Shown here: positions 28,532-36,305 of the stretch, piece by piece
How positions within the stretch are numbered: the stretch's first letter is position 1
How the letters are laid out: each line of letters opens with the position of its first letter
Assembly: GCA_001899085.1 (NCBI GenBank)
Contig: MKVB01000001.1
Coordinates: 295,505 to 336,219, forward strand
Source of the DNA: Devosia sp. 66-14
GTDB lineage: Bacteria; Pseudomonadota; Alphaproteobacteria; Rhizobiales; Devosiaceae
DNA: 40,715 nucleotides
Direction: 5' to 3'
The notes under the pieces: generated by a model
What the model was told of the DNA's origin: nothing
Database searches by the model: none
The model's input: only the letters and a program-made list of their open reading frames with translations
Program-made: the position numbers and the translations under genes

Positions 28532-29910
28532 TGGCCCTCGATATTCTGATCATCGATGACGAGGACGATATCCGCGACCTGATCGCGGGCATCCTCGAGG
28601 ACGAGGGCTACCAGACCCGGCAGGCGCATGACGCCGATTCCGGGCTGAATGAAATCGCGCGGCGAAGACCGAGCCTGGTATTCCTGGATATCTGGATGCA
28701 GGGCAGCCGGCTCGACGGCCTGCAACTGCTCGACGAGTTCCAGAGCCAGCACCCCGACATGCCGGTGGTGATGATCTCGGGACACGGCAATGTCGAGACG
28801 GCCGTCAGCGCCATCCGCCGCGGCGCCTACGACTATATCGAGAAGCCGTTCAAGGTGGATCGGCTGCTGCTGATCACCCAGCGCGCCATGGAAGCCGCCC
28901 GCCTGAAGAACGAGGTGGCCGATCTGCGCGAGCGCTCGAACAAGACCGTCGAGCTGGTCGGCAATTCGCAGGCCATGCAGGCGGTGAAGGGTGTCATCGA
29001 CAAATCCGCACCGACCAACTCGCGCATCTTCATTTCCGGCTCGTCCGGAACGGGCAAGGGTCTCTCGGCCAGGCTGATCCATCAGCGCAGCGCCCGCTCT
29101 GAGGCGCCATTCGTCGAGATCAACTGCTCGCTCTATTCGCCCGAGGAAGTCGCCGTCGTGCTGTTCGGGCGCGAGACCCGCGAGAAGACCGGAACGCTCA
29201 GGACCGAGGTCGGCGCGCTGGAGAAGGCGCATGGCGGCACGCTCTACCTCTCGGAGGTCGCGGCGCTGCCGCCGGCCGCCCAGCAGGCGCTGCTCAGGAC
29301 ACTGGTCGAAAGCAAGTTCAACCGCGTCGGCGGCGCCGTCGCGGTGCCGATCGATGTCCGCATCATTTCGTCGAGCTCGCAGAACGTCGCCGGGTTGATC
29401 GAGGAGGGGCAGTTCCGCTCCGATCTGTTCCACCGGCTGTCGATCGTGCCGCTCCACCTGACGGCGCTCAAGGAGCGTCGTGAGGATATTCCGCCGCTGG
29501 TCGAGGTGTTCATCGAGCAGGTCTGCCGGCTGCACAACCTCAAGAGCCTGTCGATCGGTGACGATGCCGTGGCGGTGCTGCAGGGCCAGGACTGGCCGGG
29601 CAATGCCCGCCAGCTGCGCAATTCGATCGAACGGCTGCTGATCCTCGTCAAGGACCAGACCCCGGCCGATGGGGTGATCACCGCCGCGATGCTGCCTCCC
29701 GATATCGGCGAAGTGCTGCCGACCGTCGGCGACAGCGACTCGTCGGCGCACCTGATGAGCCTGCCGCTGCGCGATGCCCGTGAAGTGTTCGAACGCCAAT
29801 ACCTGATGGCACAGATCGAGCGCTTCGGCGGCAACATCTCCAAGACCGCCGAGTTCGTCGGTATGGAGCGCAGCGCTTTGCACCGCAAAATCAAGTCTTT
29901 GGGGCTCTAG
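28531..29910 (+). CDS. ntrX: Response regulator NtrX with degenerate AAA+ domain
   Basis: This 459-residue regulator pairs with NtrY. The receiver domain has Asp53 in LVFLDIWMQGSRLDG, the NtrX-type signature, and the Lys in YIEKPFK. The central AAA+ domain keeps a Walker A-like loop (GSSGTGKG at residues 170-177) but has no GAFTGA loop: the region reads LFGRETREKTGTLRTEVGAL. Walker B reads GGTLYLSEVAALP, with Ser241 where the family and all active relatives have Asp; the Glu is kept. The C-terminal Fis-type helix-turn-helix is intact (FGGNISKTAEFVGMERSALHRKI). NtrX proteins are known to work at sigma70 promoters or as repressors, consistent with the missing GAFTGA. It overlaps ntrY by one base. 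Confidence 0.94.
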   Translation: MALDILIIDDEDDIRDLIAGILEDEGYQTRQAHDADSGLNEIARRRPSLVFLDIWMQGSRLDGLQLLDEFQSQHPDMPVVMISGHGNVETAVSAIRRGAYDYIEKPFKVDRLLLITQRAMEAARLKNEVADLRERSNKTVELVGNSQAMQAVKGVIDKSAPTNSRIFISGSSGTGKGLSARLIHQRSARSEAPFVEINCSLYSPEEVAVVLFGRETREKTGTLRTEVGALEKAHGGTLYLSEVAALPPAAQQALLRTLVESKFNRVGGAVAVPIDVRIISSSSQNVAGLIEEGQFRSDLFHRLSIVPLHLTALKERREDIPPLVEVFIEQVCRLHNLKSLSIGDDAVAVLQGQDWPGNARQLRNSIERLLILVKDQTPADGVITAAMLPPDIGEVLPTVGDSDSSAHLMSLPLRDAREVFERQYLMAQIERFGGNISKTAEFVGMERSALHRKIKSLGL

Positions 29911-30184
29911 GGGCGCTTTCACGAAAAGTTGCGGATTGCTCCGGCTGGAAAGCGTGACAAACCAGCGGGGTGGCGTGTTTTCGGCGTTCTTGCCGAAGCC
30001 GCCAGGCGCTCGGGTGCCATGCGCGTGTACGGGTAGGCACTAAGATTCTTCTGTGCCATACTTCAAAGGCGATGGGAGAGTGACCATAAAAGGGGGCAGG
30101 GGCGGTGGCGGCCGTTGTTCCTACCAACAGGGCGTGGCCGTTGGCTTGCGTCCCGCCTAACATCCCGCGAGAAGAGGCCAAGGA

Positions 30185-30433
30185 ATGCCCAGCGAAAAGA
30201 CCCAGAACCTCCAGGACGCGTTCCTCAATCATGTCCGCAAGCAGAAGGTGCCTGTCACGATCTTCCTCGTGAACGGCGTCAAGCTGCAGGGCGTGATCAC
30301 CTGGTTCGACAATTTCTGCCTGCTGCTCCGGCGCGACGCGCAATCGCAGCTCGTCTACAAGCATGCCATCTCGACCATCATGCCGGGTGCTCCGATCCAG
30401 CTGTTCGATCCTGAGCATACCAGCGAGGACTGA
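30185..30433 (+). CDS. hfq: RNA chaperone Hfq
   Basis: This 82-residue Sm-like protein forms a hexamer that pairs small RNAs with mRNAs. Visible are the start [24 protein letters not shown], which gives the proximal RNA-binding face (QxxFL), and the Sm2 motif [10 protein letters not shown]. The acidic tail is short, as usual in alphaproteobacteria. It is preceded by a 274-base gap after ntrX that contains no gene. The gap includes an imperfect repeat with cgctttc/gaaagcg just after ntrX and presumably the hfq promoter. hflX follows eight bases after its stop. Confidence 0.98.
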   Translation: MPSEKTQNLQDAFLNHVRKQKVPVTIFLVNGVKLQGVITWFDNFCLLLRRDAQSQLVYKHAISTIMPGAPIQLFDPEHTSED

Positions 30434-30441
30434 GACCGACT

Positions 30442-31824
30442 TTGAGCGATGAGTTCGACGACGAGGCCGCCCGCAAGGGCGGCCCTCAGGCATTGATAGA
30501 TCAGCGTAGCGCTCCGACCCGCGTCGGCCTTGTCATCCCCGATGTCCGCGGCCGCGCCACCACCCACAGCATCGAAGCCCGCAAGGCCGAATTCGAGGGC
30601 TTGGCCAGCGCCATCCGGGTTGAGATCGTGTTCTCCGAGATCGCCAAGGTCCGCGAGATCAAGCCCGCGACCTTCATCGGCGGCGGGCATGTGGAAGAGA
30701 TTGCCAAGCGGGTGAAGGAGGAGGAGATCGAGCTGCTGCTCGTCGATACCGCCCTGCATCCGATCCAGCAGCGCAACCTCGAAAAGGAAACCGGCACCAA
30801 GGTGCTGGACCGCACCGGGCTGATCCTCGAGATCTTCGGCGAGCGTGCCGCGACCCGCGAGGGCGTGCTGCAGGTCGAGCTGGCCCATCTCAACTACCAG
30901 AAGAGCCGGCTGGTCCGCAGCTGGACCCACCTCGAGCGGCAGCGCGGCTCGGGCGGCTTCGGCTTTATGGGTGGCCCGGGCGAAACCCAGCTGGAAAGCG
31001 ATCGCCGGCAGCTCCAGGACCGCATCAAGATGCTCGAAGAGCGCATCGAGAAGGTGCGCCAGACCCGCGGCCAGCAGAAGGGCCGGCGCGACGCCGTGCC
31101 GTTCCAGGTGGTGGCGCTGGTCGGCTACACCAATGCGGGCAAGTCGAGCATTTTCAATGCCTTGACCGGGGCAGGGGTGTTCGCCAAGGACCTGCTGTTC
31201 GCCACCCTCGATACCACCGTGCGCAAGATCAGCCTGCCGCACGGACGCGAGGTGATGCTGTCGGATACCGTGGGCTTCGTCTCCGACTTGCCCACGGACC
31301 TGATCGCCGCCTTCCGCGCCACGCTCGAGGAGGTGCTGGAAGCCCACGTCATCCTGCACGTCCGCGACGTCGCCAACCCCGACCATGCGGCGCAGGCGCA
31401 GGATGTGCTCAAGGTGCTCGAAGAGCTTGGCATGTCGGCCGAGACCACGCCGATCATCGAGGTCTGGAACAAGGTCGACCTCCTGGAGCGCGATGCCGAC
31501 GGCACCTATCCGGCTCTGGCGACGCTCTCGCCGCTGGGCAAGGTGGCGGCATCCGTGCCGGTCTCGGCGCAGACCGGCGAGGGGCTGGATAAGCTCCTCG
31601 ATACCATCGAGAAGGTGCTGGCCGGGCAGGGGCGTACCTACCGCGTGCTCGTGCCGCATACCGCCGGCGCCGATGTCGGCTGGCTCTACGGCCATGCCGA
31701 GATCATCGGCAAGGACGAGCCGGACGAAAACGGCCAGGTCTATGAAGTGCGGGTCGAAGCCCGGCACAAGAACGCCTTCACCGAACGCTTCGCCGGCCGC
31801 ATCGAAGGCACCGACGCCGCCTGA
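30442..31824 (+). CDS. hflX: Ribosome-associated GTPase HflX
   Basis: This 460-residue GTPase binds the 50S subunit and splits or rescues stalled ribosomes. An N-terminal HflX domain (about residues 30-190) includes FIGGGHVEEIAKRV, the arm GFMGGPGETQLESDRR and a coiled coil (RIKMLEERIEKVRQTR). The G domain has G1 GYTNAGKSSIFNAL, G2 around FATLDTTVR, G3 SDTVGFVSDLP and G4 NKVDLL. A short C-terminal domain follows. The start is taken as TTG 30442, which is the first in-frame start after hfq and begins the usual acidic N-terminus. The hfq-hflX pair is a classic operon. A structured repeat follows the gene. Confidence 0.96.
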   Translation: MSDEFDDEAARKGGPQALIDQRSAPTRVGLVIPDVRGRATTHSIEARKAEFEGLASAIRVEIVFSEIAKVREIKPATFIGGGHVEEIAKRVKEEEIELLLVDTALHPIQQRNLEKETGTKVLDRTGLILEIFGERAATREGVLQVELAHLNYQKSRLVRSWTHLERQRGSGGFGFMGGPGETQLESDRRQLQDRIKMLEERIEKVRQTRGQQKGRRDAVPFQVVALVGYTNAGKSSIFNALTGAGVFAKDLLFATLDTTVRKISLPHGREVMLSDTVGFVSDLPTDLIAAFRATLEEVLEAHVILHVRDVANPDHAAQAQDVLKVLEELGMSAETTPIIEVWNKVDLLERDADGTYPALATLSPLGKVAASVPVSAQTGEGLDKLLDTIEKVLAGQGRTYRVLVPHTAGADVGWLYGHAEIIGKDEPDENGQVYEVRVEARHKNAFTERFAGRIEGTDAA

Positions 31825-31847
31825 GGGTGGATGGTCTGAATGCGTGG

Positions 31848-32004
31848 ACCCCTCATCCGGCGCTACGCGCCACCTCCGGGCGAGGGCTACGCCCTCGTCC
31901 CGCGACCCGACGGGGAGAGGAATAATGAGAGCGCGGTGATCACCTCTGTTCCTCTCCCCGTCGGGGAGAGGGTGGATCGGCCGAAGGCCGAGACGGGTGA
32001 GGGG
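31848..32004. repeat. Structured intergenic repeat between convergent hflX and mazG (copy 2 of the shared family)
   Basis: Bases 31849-31900 match the minus strand of 20282-20334, with the first 27 bases identical (core ccggcgctacgcgccacct). The outer arms acccctcatcc (31848-31858) and gggtgaggggt (31994-32004) form an inverted repeat with one mismatch. Inside are a second pair around cccgacggggagagg / cctctccccgtcggg and the hairpin cggccgaaggccg. It fills most of the 200-base gap between the two stop codons. It probably acts as a bidirectional terminator. Confidence 0.8.
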
Positions 32005-32024
32005 TGTTGGCCTCCGAAGGACGC

Positions 32025-32831
32025 CTAGCCGCGTTCCTTCGTCCTGATCTCGTTCCAATAGCCATCCAGCCGCTCGAGCCCGGCCTCGGCCAGCGGCACG
32101 GCGTCTTCGGTGGCACGGGCTTCGACATAGCGGAAGCGGCGGTCGAATTTGACATTGGCGTCGCGCAGCGCCGACTCGCCTTCGATGCCGAGCTTGCGGG
32201 CAAGGTTGGCAGCGGCGAACAGCAGGTCGCCCAGCTCTTCCTGGATCTCGGCGGTGTTGCCGGCCTCCGCCGCCGCGGCGACCTCGTCGAGTTCCTCGCG
32301 CACTTTGGCCAGCGTCTGTCGCCAGTCGGGCCAGTCGAACTGTACCGAAGCAGCGCGGCGGCTGAGCTTTTCGGCCCGCGCCAGGGCGGGCAGGGCGTGT
32401 GGCACGTCGTCGAGGATGGAGGAGGCGACTTGCTTGCGTTCGGCCTTCTTGGCCCGCTCGTCGGCCTTGACCTCGTCCCACTTTGCTTTGGCGCCGCCGG
32501 CATTGCGTGCCGCTTCCTCGCCAAAGACATGAGGATGGCGGCGTATCAGCTTCTCGGTAATAGCGAAAACGACGTCGCCGATGTCGAACAGGCCTTTCTC
32601 GGAGGCCATCTGCGCGTGGTAGACCGGCTGCAGTAGCAGGTCGCCAAGTTCCTCGCGCAGGTCCGCATAATCCTCGCGCTCGATAGCGTCGGCGACCTCG
32701 TAGGCTTCTTCGATCGTGTAGTGCCGGATGCTGGCGAAATCCTGCTCCAGATCCCACGGACAGCCGCCGTCCGGGTTACGGAGGGCGGCCATGATCTCGA
32801 TCAGGCGGGAAATGTCGCGGGAGGGCTGCAT
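32025..32831 (-). CDS. mazG: Nucleoside triphosphate pyrophosphohydrolase MazG
   Basis: This 268-residue enzyme hydrolyses NTPs and dNTPs to monophosphates and pyrophosphate as a house-cleaning activity. It has two tandem all-alpha MazG domains. The first (about residues 10-105) holds the opening RNPDGGCPWDLEQDF and the metal-binding EExxE-type motif EEAYEVADAIE, with EELGDLLLQ and HPHVFG. The second (about 150-250) holds VREELDEVAAAAE and EELGDLLFAAANLARKLG. The hydratase gene lies eight bases upstream on the same strand, so the two are probably co-transcribed. From memory, mazG near hflX is common in Hyphomicrobiales. Confidence 0.96.
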   Translation of the reverse strand: MQPSRDISRLIEIMAALRNPDGGCPWDLEQDFASIRHYTIEEAYEVADAIEREDYADLREELGDLLLQPVYHAQMASEKGLFDIGDVVFAITEKLIRRHPHVFGEEAARNAGGAKAKWDEVKADERAKKAERKQVASSILDDVPHALPALARAEKLSRRAASVQFDWPDWRQTLAKVREELDEVAAAAEAGNTAEIQEELGDLLFAAANLARKLGIEGESALRDANVKFDRRFRYVEARATEDAVPLAEAGLERLDGYWNEIRTKERG

Positions 32832-32839
32832 GGCTTGTC

Positions 32840-33577
32840 TCAGGTGATGTCGAAGCTGACGGCGTGGTTGCCGAGGCGGCCGACCACGTGGCCGGTGCCG
32901 GAGATCGGCACCAGCCCGCAGAGCGAGCCGGTGGTGACCACCGTGCCGGCCTTCAGCGGGAATGCCGGGTTCTGGTTCTTGGCATAGGCGATGAACGAGT
33001 TGAGCACAGTGCCGAACGAGTGCTTGCCTGGGGCCGACCAGATTTCGCGACCGGCGAATTCGAGGTGCACGTCGTAGTTCTCGATGTCGGCGCCGGCGTC
33101 GCGATGCGTGGGGTCGATCACGTAGCCATAGGCGGACGCATTATCCGCGAGGCCGCCATTGACGCCCGACAGCGACCGATCGGCATAGCGCGTGCCGCAC
33201 ACCTCGATGCCGACGAAGTAATGGCTGATCGCCTCGATGATATCGATCTCGTCGCGGTTGGCCACTTCGGTGGTGAGATCGCTGGCCAGCACCAGGCCGA
33301 CTTCGACCTCGAGCCCGGTGAGCGTCGGCGACGACAGCTGGAACGCGCCGCTGTTGCCGACGCGCGAGCGATAGATCGGCGCACAGGCGCCAAGCCCGTC
33401 GGGCGTCACGATGGTCTTGAGCAGCGCCGGCGTCTCGTTGAGCGCGCCCATGGTAGCGGACTGGATGCGGAGCGCCGCAGCACGGTCGAGCGCCGCATAG
33501 GGGACAGCATCGACATCATGCCGGCCGGCACGCTGGGCCTCGATGAGCTGCTGGGTGAGGTCGGCTTCGGTCGGCAT
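32840..33577 (-). CDS. 2-keto-4-pentenoate hydratase-like protein (MhpD/FAH fold)
   Basis: This 245-residue protein belongs to the hydratase/decarboxylase branch of the fumarylacetoacetate-hydrolase fold. Visible are VEVGLVLASDL, which carries family metal-binding acids, and FVGIEVCGTRYADR. LADNASAYGYVIDPTH follows, and KAGTVVTTGSLCGLVPI with a glycine-rich end closes the active site. Such enzymes hydrate 2-hydroxypenta-2,4-dienoates or related keto acids in catabolic pathways. No aromatic-ring pathway genes are adjacent, so the substrate is open. A GGAGG site lies 10 bases before ATG 33577. A candidate promoter lies upstream in an unusually AT-rich patch. It is followed eight bases later by mazG. 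Confidence 0.85.
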   Translation of the reverse strand: MPTEADLTQQLIEAQRAGRHDVDAVPYAALDRAAALRIQSATMGALNETPALLKTIVTPDGLGACAPIYRSRVGNSGAFQLSSPTLTGLEVEVGLVLASDLTTEVANRDEIDIIEAISHYFVGIEVCGTRYADRSLSGVNGGLADNASAYGYVIDPTHRDAGADIENYDVHLEFAGREIWSAPGKHSFGTVLNSFIAYAKNQNPAFPLKAGTVVTTGSLCGLVPISGTGHVVGRLGNHAVSFDIT

Positions 33578-33605
33578 AACGGTTCATCCTCCATTCGCAT
33601 AAGAT

Positions 33606-33633
33606 ATATTATGGAACTATCGCATTGACCCAA
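33606..33633 (-). promoter_or_regulatory. Candidate promoter/operator upstream of the hydratase gene
   Basis: On the minus strand, TTGGGT (33628-33633) and TAATAT (33606-33611) are separated by 16 bases and lie 29 bases before the ATG. The patch is much more AT-rich than its surroundings and contains the near-palindrome ataagatatattat, which could be an operator. The rest of the 154-base gap up to the next gene shows nothing recognisable. Found by eye only. Confidence 0.3.
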
Positions 33634-33731
33634 CGGTGCGGCGGCGGCCGTCGCACTCGCTTGATTGGCCACTGTCTACTTTGCGATCTCGTGCTGGTTG
33701 CCCGAGCCACGCACCGGCTGCGCTGGCATGA

Positions 33732-34256
33732 CTAGCCCTTCTGCAGTGCGCGTTGAAGCAGCGCGGTCGAATAGAACTCGTAAGAAGCCGCCTTGTCCGG
33801 GAAATCGATCAGATGGACGGTGAAGCGGCACGGAACGCCGTTCTCGGGAAGATTATCGGCGAAGAAGGATGAGTACGCCTCGGCATAGGCTTTCCGAAGG
33901 CGATCCTGCTCGGCGGCATATCCGGCGGGATCGGCGAGGATGTTTGGGGTCTTCGGCTGGGCACCGAACGCGTGCATCTCGATGAAATCGATATCCTGCA
34001 AGGACGAGCAGAGTCCCGCGTCGACCAGCCACTTCTCCCAGCACTTGAAGACCAGCGCGACCTCCTGATGCGGATCCATCGACACGAGTTTGTCGAGCCC
34101 CAATACGCCCTTGGCTGAGTAGCCGCCTGTCAGACCGGCGAAATGAATCTTGAGGTCGCCATCCGTCTGTTCCTCGGTGACCAGCGCCGAGAGAACAGGC
34201 CGATCGCCTTCGTAGTAATAGGTGAGCTTGCCGCGCTTCCTGACCTTGAATGCCAT
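33732..34256 (-). CDS. Hypothetical protein, unrecognised family
   Basis: This 174-residue soluble protein has no signal peptide or membrane segment, and I do not recognise its family. The N-terminus is basic (AFKVRKRGKLTYYYEGDRP). The middle is rich in aromatic and acidic residues (CWEKWLVDAGL, IDFIEMHAFGAQ). The last part has a helix AEQDRLRKAYAEAYSSFFADNLPE and a strand-rich end (CRFTVHLIDFPDKAASYEFYS). I chose ATG 34256; the longer frame upstream runs through the PLP-enzyme gene in another phase. It starts only eight bases after recognisable PLP-enzyme homology ends, and it lacks a close ribosome site. Translation may depend on coupling with the truncated gene. The amino-acid mix hints at lower GC than its neighbours, which would fit horizontal origin. 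Confidence 0.6.
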   Translation of the reverse strand: MAFKVRKRGKLTYYYEGDRPVLSALVTEEQTDGDLKIHFAGLTGGYSAKGVLGLDKLVSMDPHQEVALVFKCWEKWLVDAGLCSSLQDIDFIEMHAFGAQPKTPNILADPAGYAAEQDRLRKAYAEAYSSFFADNLPENGVPCRFTVHLIDFPDKAASYEFYSTALLQRALQKG

Positions 34257-35002
34257 CGATAATGTTTGCCGACCTTCATCGGTCGACCGATGCCTTGCGT
34301 TGGCGATGACAGTCGGCGGCAACCTGCGATCAGTTCCCTGGTCCCCAGGACCAGGCCGGCAGCTTGCGGCCCACGGATACCTTTGCCGCCACTGAAGACG
34401 ACGCCGTCGCAGCCGAGGACCTTTGTGTAGTGCCAGAGATTCGAAACCGGTGGGATCTGGGCAGCGGCGTCAACCAGGACCGGGACGCGGTGCTTCCTCG
34501 CGATCGCGATGACATCCTCGATCGGCGGAGATTTCACCGCCAGCGCTCCGGCAAACCAGACCAGGCACGCTGTGCGCTCGGTTATGGCTGACTCGAACGA
34601 CTCGAGGGTGTCGTCGCACTCAACGATAGAGGCGCCGGTCTGGCGAATGGCGAAGTCGTAGCCGTTGCGCTGTGAGGTGAAAACGATCGCTTCGTTCTTG
34701 GTGATGCCCTCGAGCATCGGATACGCCATCGGATCGGGTTCGTTCGGCGCCGCCATCAGAGTTGCGACCGCGAGCACGATCCCGGCTGCTGCACCTGAGG
34801 AAACGAATGCAGCCTCATTCCGGGTGAGCTCTGCGATGCGGTCGCCGACCCGCGTTTGAAGGAGCGGCAGATCGACAAACGAGCCGGCAGCCGCATTCAT
34901 TGCCTCGAGGACTTCCCGGGGCATGCGCGATCCACCAAGTTTGGTGAGTGTCGCTGACGCGTTGATGATCGGCTTGATGCCCAGGTCTTCGTAGATACTC
35001 AC
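34130..35002 (-). pseudogene. SelA-like PLP-dependent enzyme, truncated at its C-terminus
   Basis: From GTG 35002 (AGGGG ribosome site eight bases upstream) the frame gives a fold-type I PLP enzyme of the SelA-like/D-glucosaminate-6-phosphate ammonia-lyase branch. Family features are IYEDLGIKPIINASATLTKL, SSGAAAGIVLAVATL, VDAAAQIPPVSN, the PLP lysine in FSGGKGIRGPQAAGLVLG, and GIGRPMKVGK. Homology stops at about 34265, residue 246. Relatives continue for roughly 120 residues with the small C-terminal domain. Here the frame runs on for 45 unrelated codons through the next gene and stops at 34130. The C-terminal domain has evidently been deleted or replaced. The catalytic lysine remains, but activity is doubtful. 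RidA upstream is a usual partner, since it removes reactive enamines made by PLP lyases. Confidence 0.75.
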
Positions 35003-35058
35003 CCGCAGAACCCCTCCCGAGAATTGCGAACCCATTCGTCGAGCCGTCATGTGCGGCC

Positions 35059-35439
35059 CTACCCCAGTACCGCTGTGGCGGTAATCTCTATCCTCAGTCC
35101 CTTGGCCAGCAGTTCCTTGACCACCACTGTGGCACGGATCGGGTACGGCTTGGTGTTGAAGAACTCGGCATACACACGGTTCATGCCGGGCGCGTCGGCG
35201 CTGTCGACGAGGAAGATCTGCACCTGGACGATGTTGGTGAGTTCGCCGCCGGCGGCGTTGATCGCCTGCCTGAGGTTCATCAGCGCCTGGCGCGTCTGCA
35301 CCTCGATGTCGCCATCGGTGATCTTGCCGGTCTTGGGATCTTCGGCCAGCACCACCAGCCAGACGTGATTGCCGGCGCGGACGCAGTCATTGATCGGTCC
35401 GCTGGACGGCGCGATGCCGGTATCGATGACTTCAATCAT
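35059..35439 (-). CDS. RidA-family (YjgF/YER057c/UK114) protein
   Basis: This 126-residue protein belongs to the Rid family, which hydrolyses reactive enamine/imine intermediates to keto acids and ammonia. It has the family's chorismate-mutase-like trimeric fold pattern. Motifs include EVQTRQALMNLRQAINAAGGELTNIVQVQIFLVD and a C-terminal ATVVVKELLAKGLRIEITATAV segment. The typical catalytic Arg before the end, in the PIRATVVV stretch, is kept. I chose ATG 35439 because GGAG lies seven bases upstream; ATG 35451 would add four residues. It lies directly upstream of the truncated PLP enzyme, with which it probably once formed a functional pair. Confidence 0.9.
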   Translation of the reverse strand: MIEVIDTGIAPSSGPINDCVRAGNHVWLVVLAEDPKTGKITDGDIEVQTRQALMNLRQAINAAGGELTNIVQVQIFLVDSADAPGMNRVYAEFFNTKPYPIRATVVVKELLAKGLRIEITATAVLG

Positions 35440-35465
35440 TGGCGGCTCCATCGTGTCGTGCGGCT

Positions 35466-36305
35466 TCAGCGAGGGCTGATGATCTCGCCGGCGGTGATGT
35501 CGATCTTCAGGCCGTCAAACGCCGGCCGGACGTGGTCCGGCGTCATCGCGTCGGTCTGGACGTAGTCGAGATCGATATGAAGGTTGGTCAGGACCGCATG
35601 GCGCGGCCGCAGCTCTTCGACCAGCTCCAGAGCCTCGGATAGGCTCAGGTGGCTCGGATGCGGCGCCGGCCGCAGTGCATCGAGCACCCAGGTGTCGAGC
35701 CCGCTGACGGCTTCCCGCGACCCCTCCGGGATGCCGCTAAGATCGCACGAATAGGCAAAGCCGCGCACCCGAAAGCCCAGCGAATAGATGTCGCCGTGAT
35801 CCTGGCGGAACGGCAGCACGGTGATCGAACCGCCCGGTCCGTCCACCGTCAGCGGCGTGCCCGCTTCGATCAGATGTTGATTGAGGATCGGCGGGTAGCC
35901 CGAGCCCGGCGGCGCCGTGAAGCAGTAGGCGAAGCTCGGCACGATCCGGTTGGCGGCTTCGGCGCTGAAATACACGTCGACCCGCTTGCGGTTGTTGAGC
36001 GCCAGCACCCTGAGGTCGTCGATGCCATGCGTGTGGTCGGCGTGCTCGTGCGTGTAGAGCACCGCCTCGACCCGGTCGACCTCGGCACGCAGCAGTTGCT
36101 CGCGCAGGTCGCAGCCGGTGTCGACGATGATGCGGGTCGGCTCATCGGAGCCGGCCGAGAAGCCTTCGATCAGCAGCGAGCAGCGGCTGCGACGATTCCT
36201 GGGATTGTCGGGATCACACACGCCCCAGTGGCCGCCGATACGCGGCACGCCACCCGAAGAGCCGCAGCCCATGATCGTCGCTACGATACGTTGTGCTTCA
36301 GGCAT
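35466..36305 (-). CDS. MBL-fold metallo-hydrolase (PhnP-like phosphodiesterase family)
   Basis: This is a 279-residue metallo-beta-lactamase-fold enzyme. It has the opening TIMGCGSSGGVPRIGGHWGVCDP and a Cys/Arg-rich loop typical of the PhnP group. The metal-binding signature is THEHADHTHGIDDLR (HxHxDH). Later ligands are QDHGD and the conserved YSCDLSGIP, and HLSLSEALELVEEL lies near the end. PhnP cleaves cyclic ribosyl phosphates, but members in this housekeeping position are not characterised to my knowledge. Its ATG overlaps the tatD stop by one base. It is the last gene of the dac-tmk-holB-metG-tatD run. Confidence 0.9.
   Translation of the reverse strand: MPEAQRIVATIMGCGSSGGVPRIGGHWGVCDPDNPRNRRSRCSLLIEGFSAGSDEPTRIIVDTGCDLREQLLRAEVDRVEAVLYTHEHADHTHGIDDLRVLALNNRKRVDVYFSAEAANRIVPSFAYCFTAPPGSGYPPILNQHLIEAGTPLTVDGPGGSITVLPFRQDHGDIYSLGFRVRGFAYSCDLSGIPEGSREAVSGLDTWVLDALRPAPHPSHLSLSEALELVEELRPRHAVLTNLHIDLDYVQTDAMTPDHVRPAFDGLKIDITAGEIISPR

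Noticed and set aside
30355-32757. 800-codon minus-strand frame spanning mazG, the repeat, hflX and part of hfq
   Set aside because: It runs through three real genes and an intergenic repeat and has an Arg/Gly-rich random composition. It is not a gene.
33680-33729. 17-codon ORF (MPAQPVRGSGNQHEIAK) on the minus strand after the unknown gene
   Set aside because: It is too short, has no conserved features, and sits in a spacer; it could be a relic but there is nothing to support it.
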